Positions 8,516 through 16,860 of a stretch of DNA of 38,301 nucleotides are shown one piece after another; positions within the stretch are counted from its first letter, which is position 1; each line of letters opens with the position of its first letter. The stretch is from the NCBI GenBank assembly GCA_002294185.1, contig DBFD01000074.1:1-38301 (forward strand). Reading direction: 5' to 3'. The translations under genes were made by a program, and so were the position numbers. The stretch comes from Paracoccus sp. UBA889. Its GTDB lineage: Bacteria > Pseudomonadota > Alphaproteobacteria > Rhodobacterales > Rhodobacteraceae. The notes under the pieces were generated by a model that was not told the DNA's origin, ran no database searches, and worked only from the letters and a program-made list of their open reading frames with translations.

Positions 8516-9421
8516 ATGACCATGCCGGCCGTGACGGACATGCATTTCTTCGCCGTCGTGGCGCAGCGCAGCACCTTGTCCGAGGCGGCGCTGGATCTGG
8601 GGCTGACGGCATCCGCGGTCAGCCGCAGGCTGGCCCGTCTGGAGAACCGGCTGGGCGTGCGGCTGGTCAATCGCACCACGCGGCGTCTTGGCCTGACCTC
8701 GGAGGGCGAAGCCTATCTGCGCGCCTCGCGGGACATCCTGGGCCGGATCGCCTTGGCCGAAGACGCGATATCGGCCACGCGGGCCGCGCCGCAGGGGCCG
8801 CTGCGGGTCAACGCCACCTTCCAGTTCGGCCGCGAACATGTCGCGCCCGCGCTTGCGGTCTTTGCGGCGCGCTTTCCCGATGTCCAGGCGCAACTGGTGC
8901 TGACCGATGCGCCTGCAAATCTTGTCGAGGACGGATTCGACCTGCAGATCAAGTTCGGCGAGCCAACCGCGACGCGCAATGTGATGGCGCTGCTGCTGCG
9001 CAACCGCCGTGTCCTGATCGCCTCGCCGGAATACCTGCGTGCGCATGGCAGGCCGAAACGGCTGTCCGATCTGGAAGATCACGCCTGCATCGCTCTGCGG
9101 CAGGAACACGCGGCCTATGACGTGTGGCGCTTCGGCGACGATGACAGCGTGCGCATAAGAAGCGGGCTTTCGACCAATGACGGAGAAATCGCCGTCTCCT
9201 GGGTTCTGGGCGGGCATGGCATCATGCTGCGCTCCGAATGGGACATCGCGCGCCATGTCAGGGCAGGGCGGCTGGAGGTGGTGTTGCCGCGCCACGCGAT
9301 GCGGGCGGATATCTTCGCCGTCTATCCCGAACGGCTGAACCTTTCGGCAAAGGTGCGCATGTTCATCGACATCCTGCGCGACCGCATCCGCGAGCAATCG
9401 TCCCGCCTCCAGCTTCCATAG
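8516..9421 (+). CDS. LysR family regulator, probable tartrate-utilisation activator
   Basis: The 301-residue protein has the full LysR plan. The N-terminal winged helix-turn-helix is at about residues 8-66 (TLSEAALDLGLTASAVSRRLARLENRLGVRLVNRTTRRLGLT), and a two-lobed effector-binding domain spans about 90-295. The SAVSRRLARLE type of recognition helix and the NRTTRRLGLT wing place it in the large DmlR/TtdR-like branch, some of whose members respond to malate or tartrate. GAGGGAACAG precedes the ATG at 8516; the ATG five bases earlier meets a stop at once. It is divergent from tctC and upstream of tarD, so it is the natural regulator of both. The ligand is inferred. Confidence 0.88.
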   Translation: MTMPAVTDMHFFAVVAQRSTLSEAALDLGLTASAVSRRLARLENRLGVRLVNRTTRRLGLTSEGEAYLRASRDILGRIALAEDAISATRAAPQGPLRVNATFQFGREHVAPALAVFAARFPDVQAQLVLTDAPANLVEDGFDLQIKFGEPTATRNVMALLLRNRRVLIASPEYLRAHGRPKRLSDLEDHACIALRQEHAAYDVWRFGDDDSVRIRSGLSTNDGEIAVSWVLGGHGIMLRSEWDIARHVRAGRLEVVLPRHAMRADIFAVYPERLNLSAKVRMFIDILRDRIREQSSRLQLP

Positions 9422-9553
9422 GCGCCGGGGCGATGCCGCGCTTGGCGGTTCGAAATCCCGCGGACCGGGACCCGGGGCCGCGATTGGCCGTGGCCAGGAT
9501 CGCCGCGACATCGTAAGGCGGTGCAATGCCGGCAGAAGCAGGGAGGTTCAGCC

Positions 9554-10717
9554 ATGCGCATCATCGACATTCGCGAAACGACCAGGCCGATCGCATCGCC
9601 GATCCGCAACGCCTATATCGATTTCAGCAAGATGACGATCAGTCTGGTCGCCGTCGTGACAGATGTGGTCCGCGACGGCCGCCGGGTCGTGGGATACGGG
9701 TTCAATTCGAACGGCCGATACGGTCAGGGCGGGCTTATCCGGGAACGTTTCCGCGACCGGATCCTGGAGGCCGCGCCCGAAAGCCTGATGAACGAGGCCG
9801 GCGACAACCTGGATCCGCATCGGATCTGGGCGGCGATGATGGGCAATGAAAAGCCGGGCGGGCATGGCGAAAGATCGGTCGCGGTGGGCACGATCGACAT
9901 GGCGGTCTGGGACGCGGTGGCCAAGATCGCCGGCAAGCCGCTGTTCCGCCTGCTGGCCCGGATGCATGACCGCAAGGCCGATCCGCGGGTCTTCGTCTAT
10001 GCCGCCGGTGGCTACTATTATCCCGGCAAGGACAACGGCGCCTTGCGGGCCGAGATGCGCAGCTACCTGGATCGGGGCTATACCGTCGTGAAGATGAAGA
10101 TCGGCGGTGCCCCGATCGACGAGGACCGTGCCCGGATCGAGGCCGTCCTGGACGAGATCGGCTCGCAGGCGCAACTGGCGGTCGATGCCAATGGCCGTTT
10201 CGATCTGGAAACCGGCATTGCCTATGCGAAGATGCTGCGTGATTACCCGCTGTTCTGGTACGAGGAAATCGGCGATCCGCTGGATTTCGCGCTTCAGGCC
10301 GCGATGTCGGAATTCTACGATCCGCCGATGGCCACGGGCGAGAACCTGTTCTCGCATCAGGATGCCCGCAACCTCTTGCGCTATGGCGGGATGCGCCCGG
10401 ACCGCGACTTTTTGCAATTCGACTGCGCTCTGTCCTACGGGCTTGTCGAATATCTGCGGACGCTTGATGTGCTGCGCCAGTTCGGCTGGTCGCCCAGACG
10501 CTGCATTCCGCATGGCGGCCATCAGATGTCGCTGAACATCGCGGCGGGCCTTGGTCTGGGCGGCAATGAAAGCTATCCCGACCTGTTTCAGCCCTATGGC
10601 GGCTTTCCCGACGGCGTCGCCGTCGAGGATGGCCACATCACCATGCCGGACCTTCCGGGTATCGGGTTCGAGGGCAAGGCCGATCTTGCCGCCGAGATGA
10701 GGTCGCTGGCCGAATAG
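9554..10717 (+). CDS. tarD: D(-)-tartrate dehydratase (enolase superfamily)
   Basis: The 387-residue enzyme dehydrates D-tartrate to oxaloacetate. From memory it aligns along its full length with the Bradyrhizobium TarD protein, and the known active-site residues appear with a constant offset of two: K180 and K182 (VVKMKIGG), metal ligands D211, E237 and E263, and the general acid/base H320 (CIPHGGHQMS). The N-terminal capping domain contains YGFNSNGRYGQGG. GGGAGG lies 7 nt before the ATG at 9554. It follows the LysR gene by 132 bp in the same direction, so it may be co-transcribed or have its own promoter. This is the best-supported substrate assignment in the island and points to tartrate as the imported acid. 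Confidence 0.93.
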   Translation: MRIIDIRETTRPIASPIRNAYIDFSKMTISLVAVVTDVVRDGRRVVGYGFNSNGRYGQGGLIRERFRDRILEAAPESLMNEAGDNLDPHRIWAAMMGNEKPGGHGERSVAVGTIDMAVWDAVAKIAGKPLFRLLARMHDRKADPRVFVYAAGGYYYPGKDNGALRAEMRSYLDRGYTVVKMKIGGAPIDEDRARIEAVLDEIGSQAQLAVDANGRFDLETGIAYAKMLRDYPLFWYEEIGDPLDFALQAAMSEFYDPPMATGENLFSHQDARNLLRYGGMRPDRDFLQFDCALSYGLVEYLRTLDVLRQFGWSPRRCIPHGGHQMSLNIAAGLGLGGNESYPDLFQPYGGFPDGVAVEDGHITMPDLPGIGFEGKADLAAEMRSLAE

Positions 10718-10836
10718 CGATTCGTTGGCCCGGGCCGCCGGACCGATCCGCGTATTGACCAGAAGGGGCGCGCGCAGCGGGATCGAACGGGCGATGAGGG
10801 ACGGCGGCGGGGCGCCCGACAGGGCCCGGGCATGGT

Positions 10837-13077
10837 TCAGAGAAGATCCTCGATCCGGATCGGGAAATGCCTGATCCGCCGTCCTGTCGCATGCCGGATG
10901 GCATTGGCGATGGCGCCGACGGTTCCGGTGATGCCGATCTCGCCCACGCCCTTGATGCCAAGCGCGTTCACATAGGGATCATCCTCGTGGATGGTGATCA
11001 CCTCCAGATCGCGGATATCGGCGTTCACCGGTATGTGATAGCCGGCGAAATCGGCGTTCATGATCCGTCCGGTGCGGGGATCGTGCTGCGCCTTTTCGTG
11101 CAGCGCGAACGAGACGCCCCAGATCATGCCGCCCATCAGCTGGCTTTCGGCGAGACGCGGATTGATGATCCGTCCCGCCGCGAAGGCGCCGACCAGACGG
11201 GTCACGCGCATCTGGCACAGGTCGGGATCGATCTTCACCTCGGCGAAGACGGCGCCATGTGCGTTCATGGCACGGTTTTCGGCATCTTCCGGCTTGCGAA
11301 AGGCGCTGCCCTGGCCTTCCAGTTGCTCAAGTCCCGCTCGGTGCAGGATGGCGGCCAGATCCTCGCCGCGCGCGGGGTCGCCCTCGACCTCGATCCGGCC
11401 GTCGCGGGCCTGGAAGGTCGCGTTGTCCGCCCCGTGCAGCGGCGAGGCGGGATCGGCCGCCGCCATGCTGCCAAGCTGGCGGATCACGTCGCGCCCCGAT
11501 GCATCCAGGGCGCTGCCCGCTGTCGCCGTATGCCCCGAACCGCCCGCGATACCGCCATCGGGCAGGGTCGAATTGCCGGACCGGAACTCGATCTTCTCGA
11601 TCGGCAGGCCAAGACTGTCGGCGGCGATCTGGGCCAGCGCCGTCCATGCGCCCTGTCCCATGTCGGCGGCCGATGTCTCGAACAGGGCGGTGCCGTCGGC
11701 GCGCAGGGTGGCACGGGCATCGGCGGCAAACATGGGGCAGGGAAACAGCGCCGTGCCCATGCCCCAGCCGACCAGCATCCCGTCCGCGTCCTGCATCTGG
11801 CGCGGTGCAAGCGGTCGCCGGGACCAGCCGAAACGACGCGCCCCCTCGGCATAGCATTCACGCAGCGCCTTGGACGAATAGGGTTTGCCCGTTCCGGGCT
11901 CGGTCTCGGCGTAATTGCGCAGCCGGAACTCCAGCGGATCGAGGCCCGTCGCCTCGGCCATTTCGTCCATCGCGCATTCCAGCGCGGCCGAACCGGACGC
12001 CTCGCCGGGGGCCCGCATCGGGCTGGGCGTGCCGACATCCAGCCGTACGCCGCGATGGGTCGAACGCAGCGCCTGCGCCGCGTAGAGCCCCTGCGAGGCA
12101 TTCGCGGCCGGTTCCAGAAAGTCGTCGAAACTGGAGGTTTCCGACACCCCCTCGTGATCGATGAAGCTCAGCGCCGCCGCGTCATCGGTGCCCAGCCGCA
12201 GCCGCTGCCGTGTGGCGCCGCGATGGCCGACGGGGCCGAACATCTGCTGGCGCGTCAGCATCAGCTTGACCGGGCGGCCGGTCATCCTTGCGGCCAGGAT
12301 CGCCAGAACCTGCGGCCCCGTCGGGATCGCCTTGGACCCGAATCCGCCGCCCAGAAAGGGGCTGCGCAGGGTGACGTTGCCGGCCGGAATGCCGAAGAAA
12401 TGTGCGTATCCCGCACAGGACAGCACAAGCGCCTGACTGGGCATGTCCAGAATCAGCCGGTCGCCGTCCCATTGCGCCACGACCGCGTGCGTTTCCATCG
12501 CGTTGTGATATTGCGGCGCGGTCTCGTAGGTCACGTCGATGCCTTGCGCGGCGGAATTCCTGGCGGTCTGCATGTCGCCATGCTCGACATCGGCGGGTCT
12601 GCCAAGGGCGCCGGGCTCCAGCGCCTCCGGCTCGTTCTGGTCCAGGGCGATGCGGGGCGTCATCGTCTCGTAGCGCGGGTTCAGAAGGCGCGCGCCCTCG
12701 GTCGCGGCTTCGATGGTCTCGCCCAGAACCATGGCGATCGGCTGACCGGCATAGCGGACCGTGTCGTCCTGAAGCACCTCGATGCGGAACGAGAACATCG
12801 TCGGCTTTTCGGACGGATCGCCCTGAAGCGGCGGGCGGTTCTGCGGCGTCATCACATGGCTCACGCCGGGATGCGCCTCGGCCGCCGCGACATCCAGATG
12901 CGCGACCCGGCCGCGGGCGATCGTGGCCGGCAGACAGACCGCGTAAAGCAGGTTCCGGGGGTGGTTGTCGGCGGCGAAGGTCGCGGTGCCGGTTACCTTG
13001 GCAAGACCGTCGCGCCGCGTCAGCGGCTGGCCGGAATTCGATCCGAAGCGCATCGGGCGGGACATGGTATCAGACAT
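10837..13077 (-). CDS. molybdenum-binding (large) subunit of a PaoABC-type aldehyde oxidoreductase, xanthine oxidase family
   Basis: The 746-residue protein belongs to the YagR/PaoC branch of the xanthine oxidase family. The domain order is the usual one: an a/b hammerhead domain (about 20-140), then the two Moco-binding domains. Signatures are FLGGGFGSK (241-249), PMRAPGEASG (353-362) and the C-terminal GVGEIGITG with the catalytic glutamate at E713. Such enzymes hydroxylate aldehydes to acids with water as oxygen donor. The ATG at 13077 has GAGGAG at good spacing and overlaps the stop of the FAD subunit gene by 8 nt, so translation is coupled. No XdhC/PaoD-type maturation gene is in the window. 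The substrate is unknown. Confidence 0.9.
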   Translation of the reverse strand: MSDTMSRPMRFGSNSGQPLTRRDGLAKVTGTATFAADNHPRNLLYAVCLPATIARGRVAHLDVAAAEAHPGVSHVMTPQNRPPLQGDPSEKPTMFSFRIEVLQDDTVRYAGQPIAMVLGETIEAATEGARLLNPRYETMTPRIALDQNEPEALEPGALGRPADVEHGDMQTARNSAAQGIDVTYETAPQYHNAMETHAVVAQWDGDRLILDMPSQALVLSCAGYAHFFGIPAGNVTLRSPFLGGGFGSKAIPTGPQVLAILAARMTGRPVKLMLTRQQMFGPVGHRGATRQRLRLGTDDAAALSFIDHEGVSETSSFDDFLEPAANASQGLYAAQALRSTHRGVRLDVGTPSPMRAPGEASGSAALECAMDEMAEATGLDPLEFRLRNYAETEPGTGKPYSSKALRECYAEGARRFGWSRRPLAPRQMQDADGMLVGWGMGTALFPCPMFAADARATLRADGTALFETSAADMGQGAWTALAQIAADSLGLPIEKIEFRSGNSTLPDGGIAGGSGHTATAGSALDASGRDVIRQLGSMAAADPASPLHGADNATFQARDGRIEVEGDPARGEDLAAILHRAGLEQLEGQGSAFRKPEDAENRAMNAHGAVFAEVKIDPDLCQMRVTRLVGAFAAGRIINPRLAESQLMGGMIWGVSFALHEKAQHDPRTGRIMNADFAGYHIPVNADIRDLEVITIHEDDPYVNALGIKGVGEIGITGTVGAIANAIRHATGRRIRHFPIRIEDLL

Positions 13078-14119
13078 GGGCAGGCTCCTCGGCGGCGAAG
13101 ACAGAGGCGGGGAGCGCCGGCATCCGCGCCGGCGTGCCCCGTGCGGCAAGCGCCAGCGCGCGGGCGGCGACGCGCCGGGCGATCGGGATCTTCCAGGCAT
13201 TGTCATGCGCCGGCACGGCATCCGACAGGGCCGCCTCGGCGGCGCGGTCGAACAGGGCCGCGTCGGGCGCGTGACCGGTCAGCAGTGCCTCGGCCTCGGC
13301 GGCCCTCCAGGGTTTCGCGGCGACCGCGCCCAGGGCCAGGCGCGCGCCCGTGATGATCCCGCCCTCGATTTTCAGCGCCGCGGCAGCCGAGACCGTGGCG
13401 AAGGCGAAAGAGGTCCGGTCTCGCAGTTTCAGATAGCGCGCGTGACCTGCGAATTCCGCCGCGGCGGCGGGCAGGCGCAGGGCCAGGATCAGTTCGCCCG
13501 GTTCCAGCGCCGTTTCGCGATCAGGCGTCGTGCCGGGCAGATGGTGAAAATCGGCGAAAGCGATTTCGCGCGCGCCGTTCGGGCCGATTACCTCGACCAC
13601 CGCGTCCAGCGCCGCCAGCGGAACGCAGAAATCCGACGGATGGGTGGCGATGCAATCATCGCTCCAGCCCAGCACCGCGTAATTGTCGCCGACGCCGCCG
13701 CGCGCATCGCAACCGGTGCCGGGCCGACGCTTGTTGCAGGCGGTCTCGGGGTTCTGGAAATAGGGGCAGCGCGTGCGCTGCATCAGGTTGCCGGCCACGG
13801 TCGCGGCATTGCGCAACTGGCCCGAGGCCCCCGACAGCAGCGCCTCGGCCACCATCGGAAAGCGGCGGGCGAAATCGGCGTCGCGGGCCAGATCGGCATT
13901 GCCGACCCGCGCGCCGATCCGGGTGGCGCCCTCCGCCCCGGTCTCGATCCGGTCGAGGCCGGGCAGCCGGCCAAGATCGATCAGCCGATCCGGCTGCGCC
14001 GCCCCGGTCTTCATCAGATCGACCAGATTGGTGCCCCCGCCCAGCCAGGCCGCGCCCGGACGCCAGGCGGCGATGGCCTCGTCGATGCTGGCGGGCCGGA
14101 TGAAATCGAACATCTTCAT
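13070..14119 (-). CDS. FAD-binding (medium) subunit of the molybdenum hydroxylase, PaoB-like
   Basis: The 349-residue protein is a CO-dehydrogenase/xanthine-dehydrogenase-type flavoprotein subunit, with the FAD loop WLGGGTNLVDLMK (25-37) and a second flavin motif GNLMQRTRC. Four cysteines, C118, C128, C137 and C156, lie in the CPYF...CNKR...GC...SDDC context that marks PaoB-like subunits carrying an extra [4Fe-4S] cluster, absent from ordinary xanthine dehydrogenases. The ATG at 14119 overlaps the stop of the 2Fe-2S gene as ATGA and has AGGAGGG upstream. It passes electrons from the Moco and 2Fe-2S clusters to the final acceptor. Confidence 0.9.
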   Translation of the reverse strand: MKMFDFIRPASIDEAIAAWRPGAAWLGGGTNLVDLMKTGAAQPDRLIDLGRLPGLDRIETGAEGATRIGARVGNADLARDADFARRFPMVAEALLSGASGQLRNAATVAGNLMQRTRCPYFQNPETACNKRRPGTGCDARGGVGDNYAVLGWSDDCIATHPSDFCVPLAALDAVVEVIGPNGAREIAFADFHHLPGTTPDRETALEPGELILALRLPAAAAEFAGHARYLKLRDRTSFAFATVSAAAALKIEGGIITGARLALGAVAAKPWRAAEAEALLTGHAPDAALFDRAAEAALSDAVPAHDNAWKIPIARRVAARALALAARGTPARMPALPASVFAAEEPAHV

Positions 14120-14613
14120 GCCGTGCCCTCCTGTTCGGCTTCGGCCATGCGGCGGGTTGCCTGCTGCACGGCGCGGGTGATGCCGTGATAGGCGGCGCAG
14201 CGGCACAGATTGCCGCTCATTCCCTCGCGGATGCGTTCGAGGTCCTCGCCCGCGCTCGCCTCGGCAATCAGGCCGACCGCGCTCATGATCTGGCCGGGGG
14301 TGCAATAGCCGCATTGGAACCCGTCATTTTCGATGAAGGCGGTCTGCACCGGATGCAGCGCATCGCCCTGGGCCAGCCCCTCGATCGTGGTGATCCGGGC
14401 GCCGTCCAGCGTTGCCGCCAGCGTCAGGCAGGAATTGATCCGCCGGCCGTTCACAAGAACCGTGCAGGCGCCGCACTGGCCGCGATCGCAACCCTTCTTG
14501 GTGCCGGGCAGGCCCAGCCTTTCGCGCAGAAGATCCAGCAGCGTGACGCGGGGATCGTCGATCGTCAAATCGCGCCGCGTGCCATTGACGGTGAAAGAGA
14601 TGGAGAGTGACAT
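14116..14613 (-). CDS. [2Fe-2S] (small) subunit of the molybdenum hydroxylase, PaoA-like but without Tat signal
   Basis: The 165-residue protein carries two [2Fe-2S] clusters. The plant-ferredoxin-type site is C42, C47, C50 and C62 (GCDRGQCGACTV...NSC); the second is C101, C104, C137 and C139 (CGYCTPG...GNLCRC). It starts at 14613 with GGGAGG at good spacing. E. coli PaoA is exported by Tat, but here the protein begins directly with the ferredoxin fold and nothing resembling a twin-arginine signal is found in frame upstream. The enzyme is therefore predicted to be cytoplasmic. It is the first gene of a three-gene operon with 4-8 nt overlaps. Confidence 0.9.
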   Translation of the reverse strand: MSLSISFTVNGTRRDLTIDDPRVTLLDLLRERLGLPGTKKGCDRGQCGACTVLVNGRRINSCLTLAATLDGARITTIEGLAQGDALHPVQTAFIENDGFQCGYCTPGQIMSAVGLIAEASAGEDLERIREGMSGNLCRCAAYHGITRAVQQATRRMAEAEQEGTA

Positions 14614-14649
14614 GCGTCCTCCCTTGATGTGGCGGTGGGGGTGAAACCG

Positions 14650-14689
14650 GCATCTCGCCCAGGGGCGATCAGGCCCCGTGGCGAGGTGC
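14650..14689 (-). promoter_or_regulatory. two-tier hairpin in the leader of the molybdenum hydroxylase operon
   Basis: The outer stem pairs 14650-14659 with 14680-14689 over 10 bp, with one G-T pair. The inner stem GGGGC (14662-14666)/GCCCC (14673-14677) has a 6-nt loop. It ends 36 nt upstream of the start codon, and no T-run follows in the sense direction. It could be an attenuator, an mRNA-stabilising leader or an RNA switch; I do not recognise the consensus of the known molybdenum-cofactor motif. Confidence 0.4.
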
Positions 14690-14840
14690 TGGACAGTTCG
14701 GCCTGCCTGCTGCGCGTATCGTGAGGAATGCCTCCGTTCTGGCGGCCGGGAATGGACCTTGCCCGAAACGCGCAAGACCGGACCGCGTTCCCTGCGGTCG
14801 GGGCCTGTTTCGAATGAAGGATGCCGTTTGCGATGCCGGC

Positions 14841-14869
14841 ATCGAACGCCGCCGTCAGGCAAAGGTCAA
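14841..14869 (-). promoter_or_regulatory. candidate sigma70-type promoter of the molybdenum hydroxylase operon
   Basis: On the minus strand TTGACC (14869-14864) is separated by exactly 17 nt from TTCGAT (14846-14841). The -35 is good (5 of 6), the -10 poor (3 of 6). Transcription from here would include the 14650-14689 hairpin in a leader of about 220 nt. Confidence 0.35.
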
Positions 14870-14915
14870 GGCCCGGCGCGAATTTCGCGGCCTTCCGCGC
14901 CTGCGCGGAGCCGTG

Positions 14916-14949
14916 AAAACGGGCGCCGGCTGCATCAGGCAACCGGCGC
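14916..14949 (-). terminator. intrinsic terminator after the cytochrome c gene
   Basis: CCGGCGC (14943-14949) pairs with GCGCCGG (14923-14929); an inner GCA/TGC can pair around ATCAG. On the minus strand the stem is followed by CCGTTTTCAC, giving a short T-run at 14916-14919. It starts 12 nt past the cytochrome c stop codon. Confidence 0.6.
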
Positions 14950-14960
14950 GGCAGGACCGG

Positions 14961-15542
14961 TCATTCCGGCTTGGCGATCTCCAGCTTGACCGAGGCATAC
15001 CATTCCGCCGCTGCCCGCATCTGATCGTCGTCGAGACTTTCGGCGATGGGCTGCATGATCTCGCTGGGGCGGCTGCCCTGACGGAACGCCTTCAACTGGC
15101 TCAGCAGATAGATGCTGTTTTCGCCCGCCAGATCGGGTGTGTCATCATCCATCCCCATTCCGTCCACCCCGTGACAAGAGACACAGGATTCGGGTGCGCC
15201 CGAGGGATCGGCGGTCAGCGTCGCCACCGCCGTCTGCGAGGAATACCAGGCCGCCAGATCGGCGATCTGCTGGTCCGACAGGGCGGCGGCGACGACCGAC
15301 ATCATCTCGTTCTGCCGGGTGCCGCTGCGAAAAGCAGTCAACTGGCTGGCGAGAAAGCTGGCGGGTTCGCCGCCGATGCTGGGCGCGGCGGGCATTTTCG
15401 CCGCGCCCTCGATTCCGTGACAGGTGCGGCATTGCCCGGCCAGCTTGCGGCCCGAGGCGGGATCGCCCGCGACCTCTTGCGACAGGGCGGCACCGGCGAG
15501 CCACAGCCCGCCCAGTGCCATCGAAAGGATCGCGACCCTCAT
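14961..15542 (-). CDS. periplasmic diheme cytochrome c (class I, c4-like)
   Basis: The 193-residue protein has a Sec signal peptide (about residues 1-21) and two class I haem c domains of about 85 residues each. The binding sites are CRTCH (38-42) and CVSCH (120-124), with likely distal methionines in NEMMSVVA and SEIMQPIA. The repeated 'L..QL.AFR.G.R...MM' pattern is typical of cytochrome c4/c553-like diheme proteins. Its ATG overlaps the stop of the PQQ-dehydrogenase gene as ATGA, so the two are translated together. It should take electrons from that dehydrogenase in the periplasm and pass them to the respiratory chain. Confidence 0.92.
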   Translation of the reverse strand: MRVAILSMALGGLWLAGAALSQEVAGDPASGRKLAGQCRTCHGIEGAAKMPAAPSIGGEPASFLASQLTAFRSGTRQNEMMSVVAAALSDQQIADLAAWYSSQTAVATLTADPSGAPESCVSCHGVDGMGMDDDTPDLAGENSIYLLSQLKAFRQGSRPSEIMQPIAESLDDDQMRAAAEWYASVKLEIAKPE

Positions 15543-16792
15543 TCGCCGTAGCTGATTCGGTAGACCGCGCCGGCGAGATCGTCCGAAACCAGGAGCGATC
15601 CGTCGCGCAGTTGCGCCACATCGACGGGCCGGCCCAGATATTCGTCATTCTCGTCGATCCAGCCCTCGGCAAAGGGTTCGGTCGTGGCGCTGCCGTCCTC
15701 GGCGACATAGGTGACCATGACCCGCGCGCCGACCGGAGTGGTGCGGTTCCATGATCCGTGCTGGGCCGAGAAGATCGCGCCGCGATATTTTTCCGGGAAC
15801 ATGCTGCCGGTGTAGAAGGTCATGCCCAGATCGGCTGCATGGGCGGTCATCTCGACGGCGGGCATCACGACATCGGCCGGCGGATCCTGATCCTTGTATT
15901 CGACGGTGCGCACATCGCCGCCGCCATACCACGGAAAGCCGAAATTCTGGCCGGCTTCGGTGACATGGTTGATCTCTCCGGGTGGAATGTCGTCGCCCAT
16001 TCCGTCCACCTGGTTGTCGGTGAACCACAGATCGCCCGTATCGGGATCGAAATCCATCCCGACCGAGTTGCGGATGCCGCGGGCGAAGACCTCGCGTCCG
16101 GTTCCGTCGGTATTGATGCGGATGATGCCGCCCAACCCGTATTTGTCATACTTCTCCATCTTTTCCGGTGGGGGGACATTGAAGGGCTGACCAAGCGCGA
16201 TGTAGAGCTTGCCGTCGGGTCCGATGTCGCAGACCCGCGCGGTGTGGTTGAAGCTTTCCTCGTCCGGGGGAATCAGATCGCCCTGTTTCAGGACGCTGAA
16301 TGCCGCCACATCCGGGCTTTCATAGAAGAACTCGGCCGCGGGGAACAGCAGCACGCGGTTCTGTTCGGCGATATAAAGAAAGCCGTCCTTGGAAAAGCAC
16401 GGCCCGTTGGGGATGGTGAAGGCCAGCGAGGGCGCGAAATCCTTCACCTCGTCGGCGACGCGGTCCTTGTTGCGGTCGGTGATGGACCAGACCTTGTCCT
16501 TGCGGGTGCCGACAAAGGTGACGATGCCCTGTGGACCCACGGCCATGTTGCGGGCGTCGGGAACCACCGCATAGAGCGCGATCTTGAAGCCCTGCGGCAG
16601 CTTGATCTTTTCCAGCGTCTTCTTGATTCCGTCGGCATAATCGCCGGTCTGATCGATATAGGTGAACTCCGTCGTTCCTGTGGATTTGAAGTTCGACAGC
16701 TTGTCCAGATTGTCGGGCACATCCGTATTCTGTGCGACGGCAGCCGTCGCCATCAATGCGGCCGCGGCCGCCCCCAGCATGAGCGTGTTCAT
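15539..16792 (-). CDS. PQQ-dependent sugar dehydrogenase (L-sorbosone/aldose dehydrogenase family)
   Basis: The 417-residue protein has a signal peptide (about 1-20, ending AAVAQ) and a six-bladed beta-propeller of the soluble-glucose/sorbosone dehydrogenase type. Recognisable pieces are LPQGFKIALYAVVPDARNMA, FTIPNGPCFSKDGFLYIAEQNR, GIRNSVGMDFDPDTGDLWFTDN, GQNFGFPWYGGG and AQHGSWNRTTPVG. Family members oxidise sugars or aldehydes with PQQ in the periplasm. I chose the ATG at 16792 because CAGGGAGGG lies just upstream and the signal peptide begins there. It is coupled to the diheme cytochrome c. No PQQ synthesis gene is in the window; the substrate is unknown. Confidence 0.85.
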   Translation of the reverse strand: MNTLMLGAAAAALMATAAVAQNTDVPDNLDKLSNFKSTGTTEFTYIDQTGDYADGIKKTLEKIKLPQGFKIALYAVVPDARNMAVGPQGIVTFVGTRKDKVWSITDRNKDRVADEVKDFAPSLAFTIPNGPCFSKDGFLYIAEQNRVLLFPAAEFFYESPDVAAFSVLKQGDLIPPDEESFNHTARVCDIGPDGKLYIALGQPFNVPPPEKMEKYDKYGLGGIIRINTDGTGREVFARGIRNSVGMDFDPDTGDLWFTDNQVDGMGDDIPPGEINHVTEAGQNFGFPWYGGGDVRTVEYKDQDPPADVVMPAVEMTAHAADLGMTFYTGSMFPEKYRGAIFSAQHGSWNRTTPVGARVMVTYVAEDGSATTEPFAEGWIDENDEYLGRPVDVAQLRDGSLLVSDDLAGAVYRISYGE

Positions 16793-16806
16793 TCCATCCC
16801 TCCCTG

Positions 16807-16855
16807 TGTCATCTTGTGACCATGACAGGATGAGGGTCGCTTGCCGTTGCGTCAA
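16807..16855 (-). promoter_or_regulatory. candidate promoter and dyad upstream of the PQQ-dehydrogenase gene
   Basis: On the minus strand TTGACG (16855-16850) and CATCCT (16832-16827) are 17 nt apart. The dyad TGTCAT (16807-16812)/ATGACA (16822-16827) covers the -10 end and the expected start site, a normal place for a repressor. The -10 is poor, so the promoter call is tentative. Confidence 0.35.
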
Positions 16856-16860
16856 TGATT

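Larger units (their letters stand above)
14614..14960 (-). other. 347-bp intergenic region holding terminator, promoter and leader hairpin
   Basis: No gene is seen here. Reading along the minus strand it contains, in order, the terminator of the cytochrome c unit (14916-14949), a promoter-like pair (14841-14869) and a strong hairpin (14650-14689) just before the 2Fe-2S subunit gene. This separates the PQQ/cytochrome pair from the molybdenum hydroxylase operon despite their shared strand. Confidence 0.6.

Noticed and set aside
10719-10836. GC-rich palindromes (GGCCCGGGCC at 10727-10736 and GGGCCCGGGC near 10822) as a terminator of tarD
   Set aside because: They have no loop or T-run suitable for an intrinsic terminator and look like chance in this base composition.
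13078-13221. Longer N-terminus of the molybdenum subunit and of several other proteins
   Set aside because: The upstream extensions overlap the preceding genes, lack ribosome sites and encode arginine-rich sequence not found in the families; internal ATGs with good GGAG-type sites were preferred.
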